From positions 1 to 64,000 of the forward strand of contig NZ_JSEH01000025.1 of NCBI RefSeq assembly GCF_000801335.2: 64,000 nucleotides of DNA, given 5' to 3'. A program made the translations under genes and the position numbers. Positions within the stretch are counted from its first letter, which is position 1. Every line of letters starts with the position of its first letter. Origin of the DNA: Desulfovibrio sp. TomC (GTDB lineage: Bacteria > Desulfobacterota > Desulfovibrionia > Desulfovibrionales > Desulfovibrionaceae). Below the pieces are notes generated by a model. The model was given only the letters and a program-made list of their open reading frames with translations, ran no database searches and was not told where the DNA came from. Shown piece after piece: positions 8,983-18,032 of the stretch.

Positions 8983-9888
8983 TCAATCGGCTGGGCCGGG
9001 AATGTGCGACGCGTCTGCCTGGGTCTGTCCGGGAGCGTCGAGAGCGTCGAGGGAGTCGGGGAAATCAGCCGGCGGCAGCGGGGGGCACACGTCCCGGCCG
9101 CCGTGGCGGGCAAAGACGAGAAATCCGGTGTGGGCCACCATGCGGTCTTCGGGGCGCAGACGCTCGGGTACGGGCTTGTAGCGGCGCACCAGAATTTCCA
9201 GCACCTCAATGTCTTCGAAGGGGGACTTCTCCATGGCCCAGAGCAGTTCGCTGATCTGGTTGGTGGTGGGCAGCAGGAACCCGACCGGCGCGCCGGGACG
9301 CACCACGGCCGCAGCCTGGTCCAGATAATCCCAGGGCGTGCGCACGTCGAGAAAGAGCGCGTCGGCATCGGTTGGGTCGGTTTGCGGATCGCCCTTGGTC
9401 ACGGAATCCGGGTAAAAGCCCTCGGCGATGTCGCAGTTGTGGCGCGAAACCCGGTGGCCAAGGCCCACGGCGTCGAGGTTCTCGCCGGAAAGGGCGTAGA
9501 ATTCCGGCCGTTTTTCAAAGGTATAGACCCGGCCGGTGTCGCCCACGTGCCAGGCCAGGGCCAGCGTCAGGCCGCCTGAGCCGCTGCCGGATTCCACCAC
9601 CCGCACCCCGGGGCCGATGCCCAATTTTAAAATGACGTAGCCGATTTCTTTGGGGTACATGATCTGGGTCGAGCGTTTGACCCCTTTGATCAGATCATAG
9701 GTGGACGGACGCAGGATGCGAAAGACGTGGCCGATGTGGGTGGTCACGGCGCCGCCGCTGCCGGCGCGCTCCACGTCGCTGAACCGGATCATGCCTTCCT
9801 GGGTATGGAGCACGGTTTCCGGGTCAAAACGCCGCAGATATCGCTTGCCCTTGGGAGAGACCAGAAGTATCAAATCGCCCTGTTTCAC
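8983..9888 (-). CDS. trmI: tRNA (adenine-N1)-methyltransferase, TrmI family
   Basis: The 301-residue protein has an N-terminal small beta domain, then a Rossmann SAM-binding core with VESGSGSGGLTLALA and the acidic motif ALFLDVRTPWDYL. This is the layout of TrmI, which makes m1A at position 58 of tRNA. The family is usually about 255-280 residues, and the excess here is a Pro- and Asp-rich tail of about 35 residues. The start appears to be GTG at 9888 behind a GGGGTGA site. It is the first gene of the minus-strand train and is divergent from the radical SAM gene. Confidence 0.92.
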   Translation of the reverse strand: MKQGDLILLVSPKGKRYLRRFDPETVLHTQEGMIRFSDVERAGSGGAVTTHIGHVFRILRPSTYDLIKGVKRSTQIMYPKEIGYVILKLGIGPGVRVVESGSGSGGLTLALAWHVGDTGRVYTFEKRPEFYALSGENLDAVGLGHRVSRHNCDIAEGFYPDSVTKGDPQTDPTDADALFLDVRTPWDYLDQAAAVVRPGAPVGFLLPTTNQISELLWAMEKSPFEDIEVLEILVRRYKPVPERLRPEDRMVAHTGFLVFARHGGRDVCPPLPPADFPDSLDALDAPGQTQADASHIPGPAD

Positions 9889-9978
9889 ATGTCACCCCGT
9901 CGTGGTATATTGGGTCGAGGCCCTTGACCATGCCGGGACGCGCCTGTCAAGTGTGCCCGCGGCAAGGAGGATCGCGCC

Positions 9979-10932
9979 ACGAACCCTCTGCAGTATGTTT
10001 TCGGCCCGGTCAGATCGGGTCGCCTTGGCGTGTCGCTGGGCCTGGACCTGCTTGGCGCACGGATCTGCACGTTTGATTGCCTCTACTGCGAGGCCGGCGT
10101 CACCGAGGCCCTGACCACCGTCCGAAAGCCCTATGTTCCGGCCAGGCGCATCCTGGACGAGTTGGCAGCCTGGAAGGCTGCCGGCCACGCCATGCCCGAC
10201 GTCGTGACGCTGGGGGGACTTGGCGAACCCTGCCTCAATACGGACCTCGGCGACATCATCGCCGGGACCAAAGAACTTTTCCCCGACATCCCTGTGGCCG
10301 TGCTCACCAATTCGAGCCTGACCCCTGATCCGGACGTCCGGGGAGCACTGTGCGCCGCCGACCTGGTCCTGCCCTCCATGGACACGTTGGTCGCCTCCGA
10401 GTACCGTCGCCTGAACCGCCCCCAGGCCGCCATCGGCCTGGACGCCATCCGACGGGGCCTGCTCGATTTTCGGGCCATGTACGGCGGATCGATCTTTCTC
10501 GAAGTGCTTCTTTTGGCCGGTCTCAATGATACGGCCGAAAACCTTGAGCTTTTGCAGGGGTTTTGCCGGGAACTGGCGCCCACCCGGGTGGATGTCGTCA
10601 CCATGTCCCGGCCCGGAGCCTATGCCGGCGCGTCGGCTGTTTCGCGCGAGGTCCTCGACCGTTTTCGCGAGGTCCTCGGCAGTGCCGACGCAGCAACGAC
10701 CGTGTCCGGCAACGCTGCCGGACACGGGCCGACGGCCCTGATCGGCCGGCATTCGGAGGAGCTTGCGGCCCGCATCGCCGCCTCCGTGGCCCGTCGCCCC
10801 CAGACCGAGGAAGGGCTGGCTGCCGGACTCGACGTGCCTGTTACGCAGGTGCGCCAGGCCCTTGCCGCCCTCCTGCGGACCGGTTCGGTTCGCAGACAGC
10901 CAGGTGAGGATGATTTTTTCTATTCCGGATGA
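9979..10932 (+). CDS. Radical SAM protein with apparent ACG start codon
   Basis: The protein has about 317 residues. The iron-sulfur motif CTFDCLYC has the radical SAM spacing CX3CX2C, and GGLGEPCLN is the glycine-rich SAM motif. The C-terminal 70 residues look like a small winged-helix region. The first ATG-type codon usable in frame is GTG at 10030, but family members begin before a conserved block that reads YVFGPVRSGRLG here and lies upstream of that GTG. A perfect AAGGAGG at 9964-9970 is followed 8 bases later by ACG at 9979 in the right frame, so ACG is the best start. CTG at 9988 is a weaker option. The substrate is unknown. Confidence 0.85.
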   Translation, partial: TNPLQYVFGPVRSGRLGVSLGLDLLGARICTFDCLYCEAGVTEALTTVRKPYVPARRILDELAAWKAAGHAMPDVVTLGGLGEPCLNTDLGDIIAGTKELFPDIPVAVLTNSSLTPDPDVRGALCAADLVLPSMDTLVASEYRRLNRPQAAIGLDAIRRGLLDFRAMYGGSIFLEVLLLAGLNDTAENLELLQGFCRELAPTRVDVVTMSRPGAYAGASAVSREVLDRFREVLGSADAATTVSGNAAGHGPTALIGRHSEELAARIAASVARRPQTEEGLAAGLDVPVTQVRQALAALLRTGSVRRQPGEDDFFYSG

Positions 10933-10982
10933 CCGGATAAACAAAATTTTGCCCGGACGATTGCGTCCTGGCAGGGAGTTTC

Positions 10983-12452
10983 ATGGAAATGAGCAGAGGA
11001 AAGAAACGCAAGCAGAAAATGTTTATCAGCGTGCTGCCCGGCGAACAGGTCGAGGTGGCCGTGGCCGAAGATGGCCTGCTGCTTGAATATTACGTGGAGA
11101 TGGTCCATCAGGCCAAGACCCGGGGCCATATCTACAAGGGCAAGATCCATAACATCGATCCGGCCCTGCAAGCGGCGTTTATCAATTACGGCGCGGATCG
11201 AAACGGTTTTTTGCAGATCGACGAAGTCCACCCCGAGTACTACCAGATCGTGCAGTCCGGCGGCGACCGTCGGCCCAAATATCCGCCCATTCAGAAGGCG
11301 CTGAAAAAGAATCAGGAGCTGCTTGTCCAGGTGGTCAAGGAGCCGACCGGCCATAAGGGCGCGTTTTTAACCACCTATCTTTCCCTGCCCGGCCGTTATT
11401 TCGTCCTGACCCCGGGGCGCGAGCAGCGGGGCGTGTCGCGCAAGATCGAGGACGAGGCCGAGCGCAAGCGCCTTAAAGAAGTCATTTCCGGCCTCAAGCT
11501 CGACGAGGGGCTGGGGCTTATTGTGCGCACCGCCGCCCTGTCCCAGTCCAAGACGTCGCTTGAGCGCGATTTGTCGTACTTGAAGCGTCTGTGGAAGGAA
11601 GTGCGCCAGCGCGGCACCACCGCCGACACCCCGAGCCTGATCTACCAGGAGCTGGACCTGTCCTCCCGGGCCGTGCGCGACTACCTCACCGACGACGTGG
11701 GCGAAATCTGGGTGGATGAACCGGAAACCGCCAAACGCGTGTCCGAAATGGCGGCCCTGGTCTATCCGCGTCGTCCCGGCATCGTCAAACAGCACAACGA
11801 CATCGATATTCCATTGTGGGACCGCTTCAATCTGCGCAAGCAGATCGAGCAGCTCTATGGCCGGGAAGTGACCCTGCCAAGCGGCGGGGTGCTGGTCTTT
11901 GACCACGCCGAGGCCCTGACCGCCGTGGACATCAACTCCGGCAAGATCGGCGGCGAATCGAATTTCCGCGAGATGGCCCTTAAGACCAACATCGAGGCCT
12001 CGGAAGAAGTCGCCAGACAACTGCGCCTGCGCGACATCGGCGGCCAGGTGGTCATCGATTTTATTGAGATGAAGGACCGAAAGCACGTAGCCGAGGTGGA
12101 AAAAACCTTGCGGGCGGCCTTTAAAAACGATCGGGCGCGCACGGATGTGGGCCGCATCTCCCGCTTTGGCCTGCTTGAAATCGTGCGCCAGCGCCTGGGG
12201 TCTTCGGCCCTGTCCATCACTTCCGAACCCTGCCCCTGCTGCAACGGTTCCGGCCAGCGCCGCAACCACGAGTGGCAGGCGCTCACCGTGCTCAAAGACG
12301 TCTACCGCCAGTTGCGCAAAGACACCGGCCAGGACTCGGTCACGGCCAAGGTGTCCGAGGAACTCGCCTTGTACATGCTCAACAACAAGCGGGTGCGCCT
12401 TTCGGCCATGGAAGAGGAATTTAAAAAGAAGATCAACATCCTCGCGCTCTGA
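10983..12452 (+). CDS. rng: Ribonuclease G/E family endoribonuclease
   Basis: The 489-residue protein has an S1 RNA-binding region at about residues 35-120, the catalytic aspartate motifs AVDINSGK and VIDFIEM, and the zinc-link sequence CPCCNGSG. It lacks the long C-terminal scaffold of Enterobacterial RNase E and so looks like RNase G, or a short RNase E that does both jobs. It processes 16S rRNA and starts mRNA decay. It follows the radical SAM gene by 50 bases and precedes queH by 8, so the three are probably co-transcribed. Confidence 0.93.
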   Translation: MEMSRGKKRKQKMFISVLPGEQVEVAVAEDGLLLEYYVEMVHQAKTRGHIYKGKIHNIDPALQAAFINYGADRNGFLQIDEVHPEYYQIVQSGGDRRPKYPPIQKALKKNQELLVQVVKEPTGHKGAFLTTYLSLPGRYFVLTPGREQRGVSRKIEDEAERKRLKEVISGLKLDEGLGLIVRTAALSQSKTSLERDLSYLKRLWKEVRQRGTTADTPSLIYQELDLSSRAVRDYLTDDVGEIWVDEPETAKRVSEMAALVYPRRPGIVKQHNDIDIPLWDRFNLRKQIEQLYGREVTLPSGGVLVFDHAEALTAVDINSGKIGGESNFREMALKTNIEASEEVARQLRLRDIGGQVVIDFIEMKDRKHVAEVEKTLRAAFKNDRARTDVGRISRFGLLEIVRQRLGSSALSITSEPCPCCNGSGQRRNHEWQALTVLKDVYRQLRKDTGQDSVTAKVSEELALYMLNNKRVRLSAMEEEFKKKINILAL

Positions 12453-12460
12453 GCCGTCGT

Positions 12461-13024
12461 GTGGCCATGGCCGACCGGATGTTGCTCCATATCTGCTGCG
12501 GCCCGTGCGCCATTGCCCCGCTTTTGCGCCTGACCGAGGCCGGCCTGGATGTTGTCGGGCTTTTTGCCAACGACAACATCCAGCCCGCCGCCGAGTGGCT
12601 GCGTCGCCGAGACGGCGCGGCCCGGGTGGCCGCGCGTTTTGGGATCGAACTTTTCATCGACGACTACCATCCCGTGCCCCACATGGTCCGGTCCCTGGCC
12701 GACCCGGCCGGACGCTGCCGGCCATGCTGGGCCGAGCGTCTGGACCGGACAGCGGCCAAGGCCCGGGAACTGGGCTGCCGCGCCTTCACCTCCTCGCTCC
12801 TCTACAGCAAATACCAGGACCACGCCGCCATCACTGCCCTTGGCCAGGAGGCGGCCGACCGCCATGGCCTGCCCTTTGCCTACGCCGACTACCGCGTCCA
12901 CTGGGACGAGGGCATTGCCCTGTCCCGGGAGTGGGACATCTACCGCCAGCCCTACTGCGGCTGCATCCTCAGCGAACTCGACCGCTACGCCAAAAAACTG
13001 CGCCGCCCGCCGGATATTGGGTAA
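12461..13024 (+). CDS. queH: Epoxyqueuosine reductase QueH
   Basis: The 187-residue protein belongs to the former DUF208. It has HICCGPC near the N-terminus, GRCRPC mid-protein and CGC near the C-terminus, the cysteines that hold the 4Fe-4S cluster and metal site of QueH. It carries out the last step of queuosine synthesis in tRNA and replaces the cobalamin-dependent QueG in many anaerobes. GTG at 12461 and ATG at 12467 are both possible starts. The gene follows rng by 8 bases. Confidence 0.93.
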   Translation: MAMADRMLLHICCGPCAIAPLLRLTEAGLDVVGLFANDNIQPAAEWLRRRDGAARVAARFGIELFIDDYHPVPHMVRSLADPAGRCRPCWAERLDRTAAKARELGCRAFTSSLLYSKYQDHAAITALGQEAADRHGLPFAYADYRVHWDEGIALSREWDIYRQPYCGCILSELDRYAKKLRRPPDIG

Positions 13025-13041
13025 GAGCGAAGAGAAAGAGT

Positions 13042-13101
13042 GCCTCCGGCGGCCGGGGGGATAATCCCCCCGGACCCCTTGATGGGAGAAGTTTTTCAAG
13101 G
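13042..13101 (+). repeat. GC-rich hairpin repeat, copy A
   Basis: The copy begins GCCTCCGGCGGCC and contains the stem GGGGGGAT with ATCCCCCC, then GGACCCCTTG. A purine-rich tract follows the queH stop and leads into it. The same layout recurs after many stop codons in this window. Confidence 0.8.
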
Positions 13102-13179
13102 GATTGTTGGCGGTGGCCGGCAATCCGGTGGGCTCTGGACCGGAACGACCGAAGCAGACCCTTGGCAGGACCACCGTTG

Positions 13180-13238
13180 CTCCGGCGGCCGGAGGGGATG
13201 ATCCCCCGGACACCTGCAACGGGAGACGTGTTCAAGGG
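13180..13238 (+). repeat. GC-rich hairpin repeat, copy B
   Basis: This second copy has the same direction as copy A. It has CTCCGGCGGCCGG, the stem GGGGAT with ATCCCC, and then GGACACCTGCAACGGGAG, which parallels the tail of copy A. Confidence 0.75.
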
Positions 13239-13325
13239 GGTCGTGGCGCGGGCAGGCAATGTGGTCGGTTGCGGATCAGGGCGGCTGTAATACGGGCTTG
13301 ACGGACATCCCCGTTACTCCGGCTA

Positions 13326-13346
13326 CCAAAGAGCAGCGCTCTTTGG
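13326..13346. repeat. Short hairpin related to the dispersed repeats
   Basis: The stem CCAAAGAG pairs with CTCTTTGG around a 5-base loop. The CCAAAG/CTTTGG ends match copies H to K of the repeat family, so this is probably a diverged member. Confidence 0.5.
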
Positions 13347-13527
13347 AAGCCCGTCCGGGGGCGTTGGATTTGCCTGTGCGCGGCTGTGCTGCCCCCTGTT
13401 GGCGATACTTGAGACGAGGCCTTGTTTTTAAGACAGCGTTTCCATTTTTCCTGGAGTCCAGGGCCGGGCCGTCGCCTGATCGTGGACTCCATCTGTCGCA
13501 TCACCACCACAATGATTGGAAAACCGC

Positions 13528-14466
13528 ATGAATCCACTGCTGTTGCTCCCCTTGGCCGTCATTTTTGACCTGCTCTTGGGCGACCCGCCCGGTTGGCCTC
13601 ATCCGGTGCGGGCCATCGGCTGGTGCTATGCCCGCTGCGACGCCCTGGCCGACCGGCGGGGCTGGCGTAATCGCCTTTGGGGAGCCGTCTGCGTCATAGC
13701 CGTGGCTGCCGGCAGCGCCGGTCTGGTCTGGGCGGCATGCCGGCTGCCTTTCCTTGGCTCGCTGTGCGCCCTCTATTTCGCCGTTGCCGGTCTGGCTCTG
13801 GGGAGCCTCTTGGCCGAGGGCCGGAAAGCGGCACGGTTCTTGATTGCTGGTGACATTGAAGCCGCCCGCACTGTTGTGGGCGGGCTGGTCAGCCGGGACG
13901 TGACGGAGCTTTCTGCGCCGGACCTGTGGCGGGCCTTGGCCGAATCCGTGGCCGAGAACGCCAATGACGGGTTTGTCGCGCCGCTGTTCTGGCTGGCCCT
14001 GACCGGTCCGGCCGGATTGTGGGCCTATAAAGCCGTGTCCACGGCCGACTCCATGTGGGGCTATCGAACAGTGCGCTACACGGATTTCGGCTGGTTCGGA
14101 GCCAGGGCCGACGATGTGCTGGCCTGGCTGCCGGCCCGGCTCACCGCAGCCGCCATGTGGCTGGCGGCCGGCCTGCTGGGCCTTGGGCGGGGCGTGCGTC
14201 TGGCCGATATCGCCCGCGATGCCGCCGCCAGCGCCAGCCCCAATGCCGGCTGGCCCATGGCTGCTGCGGCCTGGCTGTGCGGCGGCGGCATGGGCGGTCC
14301 GTCGCGATATTTCGGGCAACTGGTTGAAAAGCCCCGTCTCGGGCCGTCCGTCGGGGTTTGGGACGCCCAGCGTTACCGATTGTTGAGCAGATTGGTATTG
14401 TTTACAGGATGTATTGTTGTGGTGGGAACTGTTTCTTTGCGAAGCATTCTCGTCTTGTTTGTATAG
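13528..14466 (+). CDS. cbiB: Adenosylcobinamide-phosphate synthase CobD/CbiB
   Basis: The protein has about 312 residues and is very hydrophobic. It has the N-terminal motif DLLLGDPP, then GWPHPVRAIGW, and the central motif ESVAENANDGFVAPLFW typical of CobD/CbiB. It attaches the aminopropanol phosphate arm to cobyric acid in the inner membrane during cobalamin synthesis. The ATG at 13528 gives the usual N-terminus; a TTG four codons upstream is unlikely. No other cobalamin gene and no riboswitch core is visible nearby. Confidence 0.95.
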   Translation: MNPLLLLPLAVIFDLLLGDPPGWPHPVRAIGWCYARCDALADRRGWRNRLWGAVCVIAVAAGSAGLVWAACRLPFLGSLCALYFAVAGLALGSLLAEGRKAARFLIAGDIEAARTVVGGLVSRDVTELSAPDLWRALAESVAENANDGFVAPLFWLALTGPAGLWAYKAVSTADSMWGYRTVRYTDFGWFGARADDVLAWLPARLTAAAMWLAAGLLGLGRGVRLADIARDAAASASPNAGWPMAAAAWLCGGGMGGPSRYFGQLVEKPRLGPSVGVWDAQRYRLLSRLVLFTGCIVVVGTVSLRSILVLFV

Positions 14467-14551
14467 TCGTCGGAATTGAATGCTGTTCTCATCCAATCCT
14501 CAGTCGTTCGGTCTGCTTTGTTTATTTAATACACACGAAAATGGTTTTTTA

Positions 14552-14580
14552 TTGACGACATTCCATTTTGGGTGATAGGA
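14552..14580 (+). promoter_or_regulatory. Possible sigma70-type promoter of the cold-shock gene
   Basis: TTGACG at 14552-14557 is followed after about 16 bases by the weak -10-like GATAGG, in an AT-rich stretch. This would leave a leader of about 28 bases before the cold-shock ATG. The -10 match is poor. Confidence 0.3.
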
Positions 14581-14613
14581 GATAAAGTACGATTTTTTCA
14601 GGAGGGCAGACGT

Positions 14614-14820
14614 ATGGCATTCGAAGGCACCGTGAAGTGGTTCAGTGACAAAAAGGGTTATGGATTTATCATGCGCGAGGGCGAAGATGACGTCTTCGTC
14701 CATTACTCTTCCATTGAAGGCGAGGGATTTCGCACGCTGCGCGAGGGCGAGGAAGTATCCTTTGAGATCCTTCAGGGTGAACGCGGACCCAAGGCTACGA
14801 ATGTAGTGCGGCCTGCGTAA
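14614..14820 (+). CDS. Cold-shock domain protein
   Basis: The 68-residue protein carries the RNA-binding motifs KGYGFI and DVFVHYS, with an N-terminus GTVKWFS typical of CspA-like proteins. It binds single-stranded RNA as a chaperone. The ATG at 14614 has AGGAGG at 14600-14605 upstream, so the longer frame beginning at 14572 is not used. The upstream 150 bases are AT-rich, and a strong terminator follows the stop. Confidence 0.96.
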   Translation: MAFEGTVKWFSDKKGYGFIMREGEDDVFVHYSSIEGEGFRTLREGEEVSFEILQGERGPKATNVVRPA

Positions 14821-14843
14821 CTGCAGCGAAGCGATACAAAAGA

Positions 14844-14877
14844 AAAGCCCCCGTCGGATGTTTCCGACGGGGGCTTT
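14844..14877. terminator. Bidirectional rho-independent terminator
   Basis: A perfect 15-bp stem (14844-14858 with 14863-14877) closes a TGTT loop, with A-runs before and T-runs after. It sits between the cold-shock gene on plus and proC on minus, so it can serve both. Confidence 0.93.
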
Positions 14878-14896
14878 GTTACGATTATGCGTCGAA

Positions 14897-15697
14897 TTAT
14901 GCGCCAAGGGCTGCGGAGCGGTCCTTGGAGGCTGCGGCCGCGTCAATAATGGCCGCGCGCACGGCCTTGCGATCGAGGTGCATGAGCGCCTCGATGGTGG
15001 TGCCGGCCGGCGAGGTCACCATCTCGCGCAACACGCTGGGATGCAGGCCCGTTTCAACCGCCAGCTTGGCCGTGCCCTCGAACAGGCCGAGCACGATGTC
15101 CGTGGACTTGTCCCGGGCAAAGCCCATGAGCACCCCGGATTCGATGAGCGCCTCCATGAAGTAGAGCACGTAGGCCGGACCGGAACCGGCCAGACCGGTG
15201 AAGGCGTCGAAGAATTTTTCTTCCAGCACGGAGGTGCGCCCCAGGGCGGCAAAGAGCGTGGCGACGAAGTCCTTCTGGCCGGCGTCCAGGGCCGGATCGT
15301 CCAGGCACAGGGCGAACTGGCCCGCGCCGACCAGGGCCGGGGTGTTGGGCATGACCCGCACCACCGGACACTTGCCGCCGGAGAGTTCCCGCAGTTTCGC
15401 CATGGTCACGCCGGCCACGATGGACACGATGACCGTTTCCGGACCCAGATGCGGGGTCAACTGGGCCATGGCCCCGGCCAGATACTGGGGCTTGACGCAC
15501 AAGACGAGGTAGTCGCTCACGGCCGCCAGATCTTCGGGGGTGACTGCAGCCTTGGCCAGCTTCTCGCCGGCCAGGGCCGCGACCTTGGCGGCATCGACGT
15601 CGTAGGCCACGGCCGAAACGTCGGGGACAGCGGCCAGACCTTTTATGATGGCTGCGCCCATGTTCCCCGCGCCGAGAAATCCGATGACGGCGGCCAT
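14897..15697 (-). CDS. proC: Pyrroline-5-carboxylate reductase ProC
   Basis: The 266-residue protein starts with a Rossmann NADP site, IGFLGAGNMGAAII, and has the family signature near GSGPAYVLYFMEALI and the conserved MVTSPAGTTIEAL. It makes proline from pyrroline-5-carboxylate. The ATG at 15697 lies just 4 bases after the ndk stop, so the two are coupled. A longer upstream frame over ndk is a shadow. Confidence 0.96.
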   Translation of the reverse strand: MAAVIGFLGAGNMGAAIIKGLAAVPDVSAVAYDVDAAKVAALAGEKLAKAAVTPEDLAAVSDYLVLCVKPQYLAGAMAQLTPHLGPETVIVSIVAGVTMAKLRELSGGKCPVVRVMPNTPALVGAGQFALCLDDPALDAGQKDFVATLFAALGRTSVLEEKFFDAFTGLAGSGPAYVLYFMEALIESGVLMGFARDKSTDIVLGLFEGTAKLAVETGLHPSVLREMVTSPAGTTIEALMHLDRKAVRAAIIDAAAASKDRSAALGA

Positions 15698-15701
15698 GGC
15701 C

Positions 15702-16118
15702 TTAGCCCACCATCTCAAGCGTGCTGAAGTAGTAGGCAGTCTCGAAGGCGGCCGTCTCAGGGGCGTCGGAGCCGTGGACGGAGTTCTTCTCGATGTCCAG
15801 GGCGTAGCACTTGCGAATGGTGCCTTCCTCGGCATTGGCCGGGTTGGTGGCGCCCATGAGCTTGCGGTACTTGGCAATGGCGTCGTCGCCTTCGAGGATG
15901 GACACGACCACCGGGCCGGAGATCATGAAATCGACCAGGCTGCGGAAAAACGGGCGTTCCTTGTGCACGGCGTAAAAGCCTTCGGCCTCGGCGGCGGAGA
16001 GCTGGATCATCTTCATGGCCACGACTTTGAGGCCGGCGTCCTGGATCATTTTGAGAATGGCTCCGGACAGATTGCGCGCAACGGCGTCGGGCTTGATGAT
16101 GGAAAGGGTACGTTCCAT
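15702..16118 (-). CDS. ndk: Nucleoside diphosphate kinase Ndk
   Basis: The 138-residue protein starts [13 protein letters not shown] and has the active-site histidine in [12 protein letters not shown]. It transfers the gamma phosphate of ATP to other nucleoside diphosphates. The AAGGAG site is close before the ATG, and length and motifs are typical. It leads directly into proC. Confidence 0.97.
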   Translation of the reverse strand: MERTLSIIKPDAVARNLSGAILKMIQDAGLKVVAMKMIQLSAAEAEGFYAVHKERPFFRSLVDFMISGPVVVSILEGDDAIAKYRKLMGATNPANAEEGTIRKCYALDIEKNSVHGSDAPETAAFETAYYFSTLEMVG

Positions 16119-16202
16119 GGTATGGCTCCTTGCTGGTTTTTGGCTGCGGACGGTAAAGCCCGGCGAGGCGGGCCTTACCGCGAATCGGCCGGCAAGGCAA
16201 AT

Positions 16203-17438
16203 CTATCCCGTCCGGCCGGCAATGACCTGCAAAAGCGTCTCCCGGTCCACCATGCCGACGAGGCGGTTGCCATCGCTCGTGACCACCAGTCGTTTGACGT
16301 GGTGGGCGAGCATGGCTTGCAGCACGTCCATGAGCGAGGCGTCTTCGGGCACACTGTGAACTGTTGGCTGCATGACCTCGCGCACCGTGCCGGTCGGGCA
16401 GGCGTCGTCGGCCGGCTTTTTGCCGAAAAGCGCTTGAAAAAGTCCGGGTTTACGCTCCGGCCCGCACCGGGCGAGCAGGTCGCCGTCGTGGACGATGCCC
16501 ACAACCGCGCCGGATTTGTCCACGACGACCACCCGGCGAAGCGGCGAGGCCACGAGCTTGGCCACGACCCCGGGCAGGGCGTCGTCCGGGCCGGCTGTCG
16601 GCACATCGGTGAACATGACGTCGCGGGCCTGCTGCAACAGGCCGGCCGTGAAACGCGGCAGGGCAACGGCTGTCCCGGCCGGCACCTTGGCGGCCGCGCG
16701 CAGGATGTCGGCCCGGCTGACGATGCCGATGAGCTCCCCGGCCTCGTTGACCACCGGCAGACGCTTGAGTCCCTTTTTGACCATGCGCTGGGAGGCCTCG
16801 CGCAGGCTGGCCAATTCGCCGATGGTCTGCGCCGGCGCAGACATGACGTCCCGGGCCGTGCGGCCGGAGAGCAGGGCGGCGGCCTCTTCCCGGGCGCCGC
16901 GGGGGAGCAGGCCGTAGACCGAGAGCCGGGCCGCAAGCCCTCCCCGGGTGAGCAGATCGCCGCCGGTCACGATGCCAAGGACCCGGCGTCCGGCGTCCAG
17001 CACTGGCACGGCCTTGACGTTTCGGGCCAAGAGCAGGTCGACCACATCGGCCAGGAGCGCGTCCGGGCCGACGGTGGCCACATCAGAGGCCATAACGTCG
17101 CGCACCCGCACCGGACAATGGAACCGGGCGGTCATCGGCAGCCGGGCAATCAGTCCGCCCTTGGCCAGGGCCTCGAGGCGCGGCAGCAGGGCCTCGATGC
17201 GATCCGGGCGGTCGGCGATTTCAACGACCATGGGCAGGTCTTCGGACAGGCGCAAAATCTTGGCGGTATGCACCAGACTGCCGGCCCCGAATCCGAGTAC
17301 ACCGCGCAGCACCGTGGCCCCGGCCGCACCGTGCCGCCGGGCTTCCTCCACCAGCAGTTCATAGACCGGCCGGCCGTCCACGCGGTCGGATTCGCCGCAA
17401 TAGATCCGCACCAGTTCGATTTCGACGTATTCCGACAT
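16203..17438 (-). CDS. DUF190 and four-CBS-domain protein
   Basis: The protein has 411 residues. The first 105 residues are a DUF190 domain, and the rest holds four CBS motifs, each beginning with a block such as VRDVMASDVATVG, ARDVMSAPAQTIG, ARDVMFTDVPTAG or VREVMQPTVHSVP. These form two Bateman pairs that may bind adenine nucleotides. It lies 112 bases downstream of fluC/crcB on the same strand. DUF190 genes are often next to fluC, so it may help control fluoride export, but this is inferred from context. Confidence 0.9.
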   Translation of the reverse strand: MSEYVEIELVRIYCGESDRVDGRPVYELLVEEARRHGAAGATVLRGVLGFGAGSLVHTAKILRLSEDLPMVVEIADRPDRIEALLPRLEALAKGGLIARLPMTARFHCPVRVRDVMASDVATVGPDALLADVVDLLLARNVKAVPVLDAGRRVLGIVTGGDLLTRGGLAARLSVYGLLPRGAREEAAALLSGRTARDVMSAPAQTIGELASLREASQRMVKKGLKRLPVVNEAGELIGIVSRADILRAAAKVPAGTAVALPRFTAGLLQQARDVMFTDVPTAGPDDALPGVVAKLVASPLRRVVVVDKSGAVVGIVHDGDLLARCGPERKPGLFQALFGKKPADDACPTGTVREVMQPTVHSVPEDASLMDVLQAMLAHHVKRLVVTSDGNRLVGMVDRETLLQVIAGRTG

Positions 17439-17550
17439 TGTGTTATACCTCCATCAGTATCCCAATAAAACAGAGCATTGCTTCAGACTCGCCCGAGGGA
17501 CCGGGGGGCGGCGGGGCCTGGGGCAACGATCCGGTCTTACGGCCTCGAGC

Positions 17551-17928
17551 CTATAACAGCCGGCCAAGCAGCAGACCGCCGAACATTGCGGCAAATCCCA
17601 ACACGGTCTGAAAACCCACATTGGCCAGGGCCGGCAGGATGCGGCCGTCTTCCAGAAAGGCGCTGCTTTCAAAAATGAAGGTGGAAAAGGTTGTAAACGC
17701 GCCCATGAAGCCTGTAAGCAGGACAAGGCGGGATTCGGTGCGCAAGAGCATTCGTTCGCCGCCAAGCTCCCATACCAGGCCAAACAGAAAGCAGCCGAGG
17801 ATATTGACGACCGCCGTGCCCCAGGGAAAATCCCGGCCGGCCACTTCGTAGACCACCCCGGAGAGCCAGTAGCGGGCCAGGGTGCCGGCCGCTCCGGCCA
17901 GGGCGACGAGGGCCAGTTTTTCGAACAT
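17551..17928 (-). CDS. crcB: Fluoride channel FluC/CrcB
   Basis: The 125-residue protein has four hydrophobic segments and the signatures GTLARYW, GTAVVNILGCFLFG and GFMGAFTTFSTF. It forms a dimeric fluoride-exporting channel in the inner membrane. The gene is divergent from nifU. The upstream region does not show the conserved fluoride-riboswitch arrangement, so regulation is unknown. Confidence 0.95.
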   Translation of the reverse strand: MFEKLALVALAGAAGTLARYWLSGVVYEVAGRDFPWGTAVVNILGCFLFGLVWELGGERMLLRTESRLVLLTGFMGAFTTFSTFIFESSAFLEDGRILPALANVGFQTVLGFAAMFGGLLLGRLL

Positions 17929-18032
17929 AAGGCTTCCTCCGCAACAGAGACTTCAGGCATCACGCATCGGGCCGGGCCGGATGATTTCCGGTTAATCCAT
18001 ACGCCCGGGGCGAAAAAGCGTAAAGAGCGCGG

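Larger units (their letters stand above)
13025..13527. other. Non-coding gap with hairpin repeats
   Basis: This stretch between queH and cobD holds two same-direction copies of the dispersed GC-rich hairpin repeat, about 140 bases apart, and a shorter hairpin at 13326-13346. I looked for the cobalamin-riboswitch core before cobD and did not find it. No convincing coding frame is present. Confidence 0.7.

Noticed and set aside
13105-13527. Cobalamin riboswitch before cobD
   Set aside because: The conserved core of the riboswitch was not found; the area holds repeat hairpins.
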